Shown here: positions 1 through 6,719 of the stretch, piece by piece
Layout of the letters: every line of letters begins with the position of its first letter
Position numbering within the stretch: position 1 is the stretch's first letter
Program-made: the position numbers and the translations under genes
Origin: JAWPNA01 sp045402695
GTDB lineage: Bacteria > Acidobacteriota > Polarisedimenticolia > JACPZX01 > DASXTC01
Direction: 5' to 3'
Assembly: GCA_045402695.1 (NCBI GenBank)
Contig: JAWPNA010000105.1
Span: forward strand, 1-9,684
DNA: 9,684 bases
The notes under the pieces: model-generated
The model's database searches: none
Seen by the model: the letters and a program-made list of their open reading frames with translations, nothing else
Told to the model about the DNA's origin: nothing

Positions 1-1360
1 CGCCGCCGGGGCGCGGCTTGAGCTTGACGATCATGTTGTGACGCCGGCCGTCGCCGCGTCCCGTGTGGCGGTAGCCGATCAAGTAGTAGCAGGAGAGGTC
101 CTGTCGGGCGGTGCTGAGGATGGCGCCCAGGTCGTTGGTGCGTTGGAGAGCGCGGCCTCCTGTCTCCGTGGCGAGTGTCGTCTGGAGAGCGAGTGCCGCA
201 CCGAGCCCCGCGCGGGCGGCATCCTGCGTCTCGCGCAGCTCACCCATGCTGGACTCCAGCTTGCCGTTCTTGAACACGATATTTTGCGCCCGCGAGTCGT
301 TGGCGGGGTTCAGCGCCGTGTCCTCCAGGCCGCCGGCGTGGATGGTGTAGATCGAGACTCCAGCGGCGTTGGACTCCCCCGTAAGCCGGAGAATGTCTTC
401 CGCCAGCGTTATCCCCACTGCGGCTGGGAATGAGTGCGCGAGGGAGATGTACTGCACCCCGGGTTCGTCGCGCAGTGAGTCGGTAAAGAGGACGAGCGCC
501 TTGCGCCCCTTGATCCCCGCCAGCGCCGGCATGAGCTCTTCGAGCGCCTTCAGGCTGCGGCGCGCCCGGCTCTGCTCCATTGTCGCATAGACGGAGGCGA
601 GAGCGCGGCGAGCCGTGTACGCTCCGTCCAAATCGCGGGGCACCCTCGCAAGGGAGGCGAGCGTCTGGGGTTCTTGCAGGACGTCCGAGTGGAGGATCGT
701 GGAGTCCTTCGAGAGCGCCTCCAGGCTGGCGGCCAGCAACCCGCCATCGTTTGTGAACTGCTGGACCAGCCGCATCTCCTTGGTGAAGGCGAGGATCATC
801 ACTCGATTATCCGGGGTCAGCTCGCTCGCCAGGAAGCGCCGGGCTCCCTCAATCGAGTGGCTCACCGCGGCGTGGCTCATCTGAGAGAAGTCGAAGTAGA
901 CCACGATGTGTCTCGGCGAAGCGAGCGTGAGGGCCGGGGCCTCCCTCATGTTCGCGTCCGGCGCGGCAGGAGACGGCGTCGTCGCGAGACCCTTGCGGTC
1001 GTCGCGGCCCTCCTCGGGAAGGGCCGAGCAGATCTCCTCGAACGATTCGATGGCGCCGGGACCGACGAGCGTGTTGTCGACCAGCAGCTCGAAGTCGTCG
1101 AGGGTGAGGCCGGCGACGGGCCGATCCTTCCGATCGCGCACGGCCACGTCAATCAGGACCAGGTTCACCTCGACCCGCTCAGGGGCGGAGATTCGTGGAG
1201 TCTCCTGCGTGGCCGCCGGCTGAGCAGGGGAGTCGGCGAGGGCCGGCGACAGGAGAAGAAACGCCAGCGCCCCTTGACCAGCGGCGGCCTTGAGGGTCAG
1301 ACTCCCGCGGTCGCGTGCGCTGTTGCCCTGGTCCTCTGAATCCCGGAGATGATGTCCCAT
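1..1360 (-). CDS. Secreted VWFA-related (acidobacterial type) protein, 3' end cut by window edge
   Basis: The reading frame is open from ATG (complement of 1358-1360) to the left edge: 453 codons, no stop, so the C-terminus is missing. An unusually long N-terminus (about 25 residues) precedes a hydrophobic export segment around residues 26-42 (ALAFLLLSPALA). Then comes a beta-rich stretch, residues 60-95 (RVEVNLVLIDVAVRDRKDRP, then VAGLTLDDFELLVDN), typical of VWFA-related acidobacterial proteins. The VWA core begins near residue 150 (HIVVYFDFSQMS). Its metal-binding motif is DxSxxS rather than canonical DxSxS, so metal binding may be weak. KALVLFTDS (288-296) and SIYTIHAGG (336-344) are later Rossmann-type strands. 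DLSCYYLIGY (421-430) is the characteristic strand near the domain end. The start is supported by a strong Shine-Dalgarno sequence at 1368-1374. The family is widespread, but its exact role is unknown; an extracytoplasmic binding or scaffold role is inferred. Confidence 0.9.
   Translation of the reverse strand, partial: MGHHLRDSEDQGNSARDRGSLTLKAAAGQGALAFLLLSPALADSPAQPAATQETPRISAPERVEVNLVLIDVAVRDRKDRPVAGLTLDDFELLVDNTLVGPGAIESFEEICSALPEEGRDDRKGLATTPSPAAPDANMREAPALTLASPRHIVVYFDFSQMSHAAVSHSIEGARRFLASELTPDNRVMILAFTKEMRLVQQFTNDGGLLAASLEALSKDSTILHSDVLQEPQTLASLARVPRDLDGAYTARRALASVYATMEQSRARRSLKALEELMPALAGIKGRKALVLFTDSLRDEPGVQYISLAHSFPAAVGITLAEDILRLTGESNAAGVSIYTIHAGGLEDTALNPANDSRAQNIVFKNGKLESSMGELRETQDAARAGLGAALALQTTLATETGGRALQRTNDLGAILSTARQDLSCYYLIGYRHTGRGDGRRHNMIVKLKPRPGG
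1345..1348 (+). promoter_or_regulatory. Probable Shine-Dalgarno for the M14 peptidase gene
   Basis: GGAG lies 10 nt before ATG 1359, slightly long but acceptable. It sits within the first codons of the opposite VWFA-related gene. An ATG at 1349 is in another frame and gives no sensible protein, whereas ATG 1359 gives a textbook signal peptide. Confidence 0.5.
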
Positions 1361-4031
1361 GAAACCGACCTCCCTCGTGGTAGCTCTCCTTCTGGCGTTC
1401 GGCGCCGCGTTGGCACAGGATCCGCCGCTGCCGGCTCCGCCGCCCTCTCCAGACGAGTTTCTCGGCTTCCCGCTCGGGGCCGATCGCAAGCTGGCCGACT
1501 ATCACCAGATCGTCGAGTACCTCAAGGTCCTGGATGCCGCCTCGGATCGTCTGACCCTGCTCACGCTGGGGCGGACCACGCTCGGCAACGACATGGTGAT
1601 GGCCGCCATCTCCGCCCCCCGCAACCTGGAGCGGTCCTTCGAGTTCCGCGAGATGGCCCACAAGCTGGCCGACCCCCGCTTGTTGGACACGGGGGAGGCG
1701 GAAAAGATCGTCCGCGAAGGGCAGGTCATCGTGCTCGTCACCTGCAACATCCACAGCTCCGAGATCGGGGCGAGCCAGATGGTACTGGAGCTGGCCTACG
1801 TGCTGGCCACCACCGACGACCCCCGACTGCTCGGCCACCTGCAAAACGTGATCCTGCTGCTGGTGCCCTCCCTGAACCCTGACGGGCAGATCATGGAGGT
1901 GGAGTGGTACCGCAAGCAGCTCTCAACACCCTTCGAGGGGGGTCGCATGCCATGGTTGTACCACCATTACGCGGGCCACGACAACAACCGGGACTTCTTC
2001 ATGCTGGCGCTCGACGAGACCCGCATGATCAACCGTGTCCTGTACCACGAGTGGTTCCCGCAGATCTACGCCGACGAGCACCAGATGGGATCCACGGGGC
2101 CGCGCATCTTCGTGCCGCCCTTCAGCGACCCTCTCGCCCTGAACATCCCGCCTCTCATCTGGAGGATGACCGATCTGATCGGCACCAACATGGCCCTGCG
2201 GCTGGAGCAGGCGGGTAAGCCCGGCGTGATCGACTCGTGGTCGTACGACGGTTACTGGCCCGGCGGATCGATGAACACGGCCTGGTGGAAAAACGTGGTG
2301 GGAGTTCTGACCGAAGTGGCGAGCGCGAAGATGGCCACCCCGCTCTTCGTGGACGAGAACGAGCTCTCCGCGGAGCGCAAGGGGCTGTCAGACTACAAGG
2401 CACAGATGAACTTCCCCAACCCGTGGAAGGGCGGATGGTGGCGGCTGAGAGACATCATGGATTACGAGATGACCGCCTCGCTCTCCCTGCTGGAGACAGC
2501 TTCCCGCCACCGGGAGGACTTCCTGCGCGGGATGCACGAGATGGCCTCGGCGCAGATCGAGGCGGGGCGAAGCCGGGCGCCCTACGCCTTCGCCGTGCCT
2601 CCCGAGCAGCATGATCCTCTTGAGGCTGCGGAGATGATCGAGATCCTGCGCGAAGGGGGTGTGGAGGCCCATCGAGCCCAGCGTGAGATCACGGTGGGGG
2701 ACCGGGCCTGGCCCGCTGGCACGGTGTTCTTCCTGATGGACCAGCCGTACTGGGCCTTCCTCAAGGAGATGATGGAGCCGCAGGCATTCCCCGAGGTACG
2801 CCCGGCCGAGGGAGCGCCGATCTATCGCCCGTACGATGTGACCGGCTGGACGCTGCCGTTGCAGATGGGGGTGCAGGCCGTGGCCGTCAACACGCCGATC
2901 GGGCCTCAGGCCAGAGCGGTGCTCGCGCCGGTCACCTCGGCCTGGACGCCGCCGGCATCCATGACCACCGTGGAAAACGGGGAGCGGCCCGACGTGGCGT
3001 GGTTCGCCCTGCCGCATCGAGCCAACGCCGCCAGCCGTGCCATCAACCGGCTGCTGAAGTCGGGCCGGAAGGTGCTCTTGGCTGGGGCGCCGTTCACGGC
3101 CGAGGGGCGCCGCTTCGACGCGGGGACGATCCTCGTGCGGGCGGACGAGGGGGTGGCAGCCGAGGTCCGAGGGATCGTCTCGGAGCTGGCCGTCTCGGGC
3201 GTGGCGCTCGGGCCGCTCGACCCTTCCGCCGCGGAGATCCCCGCCCGCGTGGTGAGGAGCCCGCGCCTCGGCCTCTACAAACCATGGGCCGCCAGCATGG
3301 ACGAAGGGTGGACCCGGCTCACGTTGGAGCGGGCCGAGTTCGGGTACCAGAATCTGGACAACGCCGCGATCAAGGCCGGCGGCCTGCGGCAGAAGTACGA
3401 TGTCATCATCCTGCCCGATGTCGAGCGCGACGTGATCGTGGACGGCAAGCCCAAGTCGGTGGACACCACTGCACGATACTTCGTGCCGCTGCCGGACGAG
3501 TACGCCTCGGGCATCGGTCCGGAAGGGATCAAGGCTCTCCAGGAGTTCGTCAACGAAGGCGGCACGTTGATTGCGCTCGACTCCGCCTCGATGCTTCCGA
3601 TCCAGGACCTTAACGTCCCGGTGCGCAACGTCCTGGAGAACACCAAGATCGACCAGTTCTCCTGCCCCGGCTCGCTGCTGCGCGTGAGCCTCGACACAAC
3701 GCATCCCGTGGCCTATGGCATGCCGCCTGAAGCCGCCGCCTACGTCGCTCAGGGGCCGGCCTTCGCCACCTCCATCCCGGGTGCCGGCCAGGAACGCACG
3801 GTGATCGCCCGCTACCCGGACGCCCCGCTGCTGATGTCGGGCTGGATCCAGGGCGAGGAACTGCTGCGTCGCCGCGCCGCGGCCGTGGAGGTGGCCATGG
3901 GCAAAGGGCGCATCATCATGTTCGGCTTCCGCGTCCAGCACCGCGCCCAGACGCACGGGACCTTCAAGCTCCTGTTCAACGCCATCCACTACGGCGCGTC
4001 GGAGCCGGCGACGCTGAAAGGCGGGGAGTGA
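1359..4031 (+). CDS. Secreted M14-family zinc carboxypeptidase-like protein with GATase1-like C-terminal half
   Basis: This gene encodes 890 residues. A signal peptide occupies residues 1-19 (MKPTSLVVALLLAFGAALA, cut before QDPP), so the protein is exported. The M14 metallopeptidase domain spans about residues 45-390. Zinc ligands are in HSSE (H132, E135) with a third His at H241 (YADEHQMG). Family landmarks NPDG (173-176) and GHDNNRD (206-212) are present. LTEVAS puts the likely catalytic Glu at E319. All key residues look intact. Residues about 530-880 resemble a class I glutamine amidotransferase-like fold (KYDVIILPD, then EGIKALQEFVNEGGTLIALD), seen in long bacterial M14 proteins. I see no clear Cys-His-Glu triad, so this half may be structural. 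The expected activity is hydrolysis of peptides outside the cytoplasm; the substrate is unknown. The stop is TGA at 4029-4031, and the first 26-bp repeat begins 12 bases later. Confidence 0.93.
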   Translation: MKPTSLVVALLLAFGAALAQDPPLPAPPPSPDEFLGFPLGADRKLADYHQIVEYLKVLDAASDRLTLLTLGRTTLGNDMVMAAISAPRNLERSFEFREMAHKLADPRLLDTGEAEKIVREGQVIVLVTCNIHSSEIGASQMVLELAYVLATTDDPRLLGHLQNVILLLVPSLNPDGQIMEVEWYRKQLSTPFEGGRMPWLYHHYAGHDNNRDFFMLALDETRMINRVLYHEWFPQIYADEHQMGSTGPRIFVPPFSDPLALNIPPLIWRMTDLIGTNMALRLEQAGKPGVIDSWSYDGYWPGGSMNTAWWKNVVGVLTEVASAKMATPLFVDENELSAERKGLSDYKAQMNFPNPWKGGWWRLRDIMDYEMTASLSLLETASRHREDFLRGMHEMASAQIEAGRSRAPYAFAVPPEQHDPLEAAEMIEILREGGVEAHRAQREITVGDRAWPAGTVFFLMDQPYWAFLKEMMEPQAFPEVRPAEGAPIYRPYDVTGWTLPLQMGVQAVAVNTPIGPQARAVLAPVTSAWTPPASMTTVENGERPDVAWFALPHRANAASRAINRLLKSGRKVLLAGAPFTAEGRRFDAGTILVRADEGVAAEVRGIVSELAVSGVALGPLDPSAAEIPARVVRSPRLGLYKPWAASMDEGWTRLTLERAEFGYQNLDNAAIKAGGLRQKYDVIILPDVERDVIVDGKPKSVDTTARYFVPLPDEYASGIGPEGIKALQEFVNEGGTLIALDSASMLPIQDLNVPVRNVLENTKIDQFSCPGSLLRVSLDTTHPVAYGMPPEAAAYVAQGPAFATSIPGAGQERTVIARYPDAPLLMSGWIQGEELLRRRAAAVEVAMGKGRIIMFGFRVQHRAQTHGTFKLLFNAIHYGASEPATLKGGE
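1368..1374 (-). promoter_or_regulatory. Shine-Dalgarno for the VWFA-related gene
   Basis: The minus strand reads GGGAGGT, followed by a 7-nt spacer and then ATG at 1360-1358. This is close to an ideal ribosome binding site and decides the start of the minus-strand gene. It lies inside codons 4-6 of the opposite M14 gene, so those codons serve both strands. Confidence 0.7.
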
Positions 4032-4042
4032 GCTGGGGAGTA

Positions 4043-4068
4043 AACCGACGGCCTGCTGATTACGAAGC
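4043..4068 (-). repeat. Direct repeat copy 1 (26 bp), tRNA-Thr(CGU)-like fragment
   Basis: All 26 bases are identical to 8816-8841; the flanking bases differ on both sides. Read on the minus strand, after GC it runs TTCGTAA (7-nt anticodon loop, anticodon CGU), TCAGC (3' anticodon stem), AGGCC (5-nt variable loop), GTCGG (5' T stem) and TT (start of the T loop). These segment lengths match bacterial tRNA-Thr. The 5' half of the tRNA and the rest of the T arm and acceptor are absent here, so this is a fragment and not a tRNA gene. Such fragments are typical cores of attachment sites for tRNA-targeting integrases; that role is inferred. Confidence 0.8.
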
Positions 4069-4224
4069 CGGAAGTCCAGCAGAATGAACAACATCAAGAA
4101 GATCTATGTGACACTATCGAGAGGCTTTGGTGATCTTCATGGATCGGGTCTGGGGCGTCGATTTCGAGGTCAGTGGTCACCGTTTGGTCACCGCGCTGAC
4201 AACGCCTGTGGGCTGAGATGCGTG
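4069..4224. other. Gene-free stretch between the repeat and the kinase remnant
   Basis: No convincing gene is visible. The stretch holds two copies of the 9-mer TGGTCACCG at 4174-4182 and 4185-4193, 11 bp apart, one DNA turn. Each contains the palindrome GGTCACC, and the pair is flanked by GTCAG (4169-4173) and CTGAC (4196-4200) in inverted orientation. This could be a small operator-like site or chance. Confidence 0.3.
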
Positions 4225-4494
4225 TCAACACCCAGCGCACAACTCACGCGGAGCCGATGGGATGTCGTGCAGCATGCAGATGTGGGGATGGCTCAGCGCG
4301 GAGATCGCACGTGCCTCACGCTCGAAGCGCAGCTTGAACGCAGGGTCGGCGGCCAGATGCTCGGGAAGAATCTTGACGGCCACCGTCCGGTCGAGCCGCG
4401 TGTCACGCGCCCTGTAGACCTCCCCCATGCCGCCGGCGCCGAGCGGGGCGAGGATCTCGTAGGAGCCGAGGTGTGTGCCAGCCGCGAGCGACAT
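4225..4494 (-). pseudogene. Truncated Ser/Thr protein kinase (N-lobe remnant)
   Basis: The ORF of 89 codons begins MSLAAGTHLGSYEILAPLG and matches the start of Pkn-type bacterial Ser/Thr kinases. It has the glycine-rich ATP loop GAGGMGEVYRA (19-29), the strand with the ATP-binding Lys in VAVKIL (38-43), an alpha-C helix with Glu in FEREARAIS, and SHPHICMLHD, which normally leads into strand 4. Homology ends near residue 77. The next 12 residues (IPSAPRELCAGC) are unrelated, then a stop follows. The C-lobe with HRD and DFG motifs is absent, and I found no trace of it elsewhere in the window. Full-length relatives are several hundred residues, often with C-terminal sensor repeats. A non-catalytic remnant is the best reading. 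Its GC-rich sequence resembles the left flank more than the two genes to its right. There is no clear Shine-Dalgarno sequence before the ATG. Confidence 0.85.
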
Positions 4495-4804
4495 GGTGCC
4501 AAGACTACCAGAATCCTCCTACGGACGTGAGGTATCGGGCCGCTGCTCAGGAAACGGTCCACATCTGGCGGGAGGCGATGCGGGGAGCGATCAGAGAAGC
4601 GGGATCGGCGTCTCCGGGTCGAGCGGGAGGAGGGGAGCCTGAGTGGAGGGGGGAGTCGGGAAACCGAGTCTCCGGAAAACCGGGGAGGTTCATCTCCTCA
4701 GAATACACGGTCGTATTAGATCCCTGATTGATCATGGCCAAAATGTGAGAGACTCTCTGCAGCGCTTGGTGCGATCCTTCCTTCTTCCCAGGATGGAGAT
4801 GACG
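4495..4804. other. Intergenic region between divergent kinase remnant and hydrolase gene, with a hairpin cluster
   Basis: No gene is supported. A GTG at 4643 could extend the hydrolase frame upstream by 54 codons, but that N-terminus precedes the membrane anchor and lacks family character. Positions 4652-4699 can form three successive short hairpins: GGAG-t-CGG/CCG-agt-CTCC with a GAAA loop (4652-4673), CCGG-AAAA-CCGG (4672-4683, sharing two bases with the first), and a GGGGAG/CTCCTC stem with one G-T pair and loop gttcat (4682-4699). The first part is purine-rich and the sequence becomes AT-richer after about 4700, near the composition change. I cannot assign a confident promoter. Confidence 0.35.
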
Positions 4805-6625
4805 ATGCTCGAACGCTTTATTCGATTCCGACTCCCAAACATAAAATGGGTTCTCATCCTCACCCTTACTGTAACACTGCTCCTCTCTTTCGGGGCTATC
4901 CGATACGCATCATCTGGAAGCCACGATGGTCGCTACCTAACAATCCCGCCCCTGTCGCCATCGTCGAACTTCCGCGACTTGGTTCTTGTTGTTCACGGCT
5001 ATGAAAGTGATCCAGAAACCCTTTCGGGTATGAGTTCGATCGTGAAACAGACTATGCCGAACGCGCTTGTGCTCGTGCCACGATACAATTGTGGGAGGTT
5101 CTCCAACGCTGATCCCTACCACATCGCCAGTGAACTCGAAGACGCAATCGTGAAGTTGGATGCGAGGCATAATTTCACAAGTATCACGCTCCTTGGTCAC
5201 AGCATCGGAGCGCTTCTGGTGCGCAAGGCGTACGTCTGGGGACACGGCCTCACCGAGGATCGGCCTGGCTTCCCAACAACCAAACACTCCTGGGTTGATA
5301 AGGTCCAGCGAATCGTTCTGCTGGCCGGCATGAATCGTGGCTGGTCCATCTCGCCACGAGCGAGCAAGATGCATCTCGGGGAACTGTTGGGAATCTGGGT
5401 CGGAAAGCGAATCGGACAACTCACAGGCACAGGACGACTTATCCTGAGCGCCGAGCGTGGCGCACCCTTCGTCGCGGATCTTCGAGTCCAATGGATCAGG
5501 CTAGCGCGCGGAGAGTCCGGACCTCAGGTGAAGCCAGTCATCCAACTACTCGGTGATGATGATAATATCGTTTCAGTAGCAGACAGCATGGATTTGACGG
5601 CCTCCAAGGACTTCATCTATTTGCCAGTTGTCGGCGCTACTCACGCAGGTATTGTGCAGGAGCGCGATGCGATCGCGGGGGCTCTTGCCGATCCAATCGA
5701 TTCGCTCCGAGCCAAGACTCAAAACATTTCGAATGAGGATCAGACAGTCGAAGAAGTGGTCTTCGTCCTTCATGGAATAAGGGATTTCGGTAGCTGGACT
5801 GAGGCACTCCGCCAGGAAATCGAGCGCAGAGCGCGTTCGACAGACCGACGCGTCGTTGTGGTCACTTCCAAATACGGGTATTTCCCAATGGGGCGGTTTC
5901 TCCTTTATGGGGCGAGACAGACAAACGTTCGATGGTTCATGGATGAGTACACGGAGGTAATCGCCCAGTATCCCCGAGCTCGGATCAGCTTTGTTGGTCA
6001 CAGTAATGGCACCTACATTCTTGCAAAGGCGCTCGAAACGTACACAACACTTAGAGTTCATCGAGTGGTGTTCGCGGGAAGTGTGGTGAGAGGGGCCTTC
6101 CCATGGCGAAAGTATTCAGCACTCAGCGGCGAGCCCGCTCGAGTGGATGATCTGAGGAATCTGATGGCCAGTTCCGACTGGGTTGTAGGCGTTTTCCCTG
6201 GCCTGTATGAACTTGTTGGCGAGAGCACGCGCGCTCTGGGGCTGAGTCCGGGCCACTTCGACATCGGGGCCGCTGGTTTCAGGGGATTCCAAGAAACCGT
6301 GGGACCTCATGACAACGTGATGTTCATCAAGGGAGGACACAACGCGGCCATCGACGTTGGGGATAAAGCGAGACATAGCGCAATTTCTGACTTCGTGTTG
6401 GACGGTTCCGATGAGCACTTCAAACAGGCCAACGATCCTGGGAAGCCTAGCATCGTGATCGATTGGCTCTCAAGGCTATGCTGGGTTGTGTGGCTCGCAC
6501 TATTGTTGATTGTGACATGGGCCGGACGTCAGACACGGAGACGTGCTATGCACTTTGGTTACTCGGGTGGAGTGGCTGTTTCGGCATTTCTCATTGTTAT
6601 TCTCTTGATCCTTTATACCGTGTGA
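4805..6625 (+). CDS. Membrane-anchored protein with two tandem alpha/beta-hydrolase domains
   Basis: Starting at ATG 4805 gives 606 residues. GGAG (4795-4798) lies six bases upstream, and the protein then begins MLERFIRFRLPNIK, a short basic tail before the membrane helix; ATG 4793 and 4799 are in-frame alternatives. A transmembrane helix covers about residues 15-32. Hydrolase domain 1 (about 56-290) has LVLVVHGYES, the nucleophile elbow GHSIG (S133), acidic candidates D251-D253 and a His in GATH (H280). Hydrolase domain 2 (about 315-520) repeats the plan: VVFVLHGIRDFGSW, elbow GHSNG (S400), possible acid D458 and a His in GGHNAA (H512). Both sites look complete. Two further helices lie near residues 558-573 and 588-605, joined by basic RQTRRR (575-580). 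Positive-inside logic places both hydrolase domains in the periplasm. Lipase, esterase or thioesterase activity is likely; the substrate is unknown. A patatin gene follows 94 bp downstream, suggesting an operon. GC is visibly lower than in the left flank. Confidence 0.85.
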   Translation: MLERFIRFRLPNIKWVLILTLTVTLLLSFGAIRYASSGSHDGRYLTIPPLSPSSNFRDLVLVVHGYESDPETLSGMSSIVKQTMPNALVLVPRYNCGRFSNADPYHIASELEDAIVKLDARHNFTSITLLGHSIGALLVRKAYVWGHGLTEDRPGFPTTKHSWVDKVQRIVLLAGMNRGWSISPRASKMHLGELLGIWVGKRIGQLTGTGRLILSAERGAPFVADLRVQWIRLARGESGPQVKPVIQLLGDDDNIVSVADSMDLTASKDFIYLPVVGATHAGIVQERDAIAGALADPIDSLRAKTQNISNEDQTVEEVVFVLHGIRDFGSWTEALRQEIERRARSTDRRVVVVTSKYGYFPMGRFLLYGARQTNVRWFMDEYTEVIAQYPRARISFVGHSNGTYILAKALETYTTLRVHRVVFAGSVVRGAFPWRKYSALSGEPARVDDLRNLMASSDWVVGVFPGLYELVGESTRALGLSPGHFDIGAAGFRGFQETVGPHDNVMFIKGGHNAAIDVGDKARHSAISDFVLDGSDEHFKQANDPGKPSIVIDWLSRLCWVVWLALLLIVTWAGRQTRRRAMHFGYSGGVAVSAFLIVILLILYTV

Positions 6626-6719
6626 GATGCAGGTAGGCAGAAGTGGACCCTCGCGAGCAACGCTCGTTGGCTGCGTGTCTTCACGGGATACCGCACTCAA
6701 AAGACTCGGGGACTGAATC

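Noticed and set aside
4043..4068. Complete tRNA gene at either 26-bp repeat
   Set aside because: The D arm, 5' anticodon stem, 3' T stem and acceptor stem are absent at both copies; flanking bases do not pair as required.
4028..4087. GTG-started 19-codon ORF overlapping the M14 stop codon (GTGA) and reading NRRPADYEAG through repeat copy 1
   Set aside because: The peptide comes from antisense translation of a tRNA-Thr-like fragment, and beyond the repeat it shares nothing with the reading at copy 2. The stop/start overlap is probably accidental.
2388..4097. 569-codon minus-strand ORF opposite the M14 gene
   Set aside because: It is a GC-driven shadow of a fully supported peptidase and is full of His, Arg and Gly runs with no motifs.
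4643..4804. GTG start 54 codons upstream for the dual hydrolase
   Set aside because: The extension passes through the hairpin cluster, lacks domain character and would place a long tail before the membrane anchor; ATG 4805 has a well-spaced GGAG.
6653..6667. CGAGC-AAC-GCTCG hairpin between the hydrolase and patatin genes as a terminator
   Set aside because: A five-pair stem with no T tract is too weak; the two genes are more likely co-transcribed.
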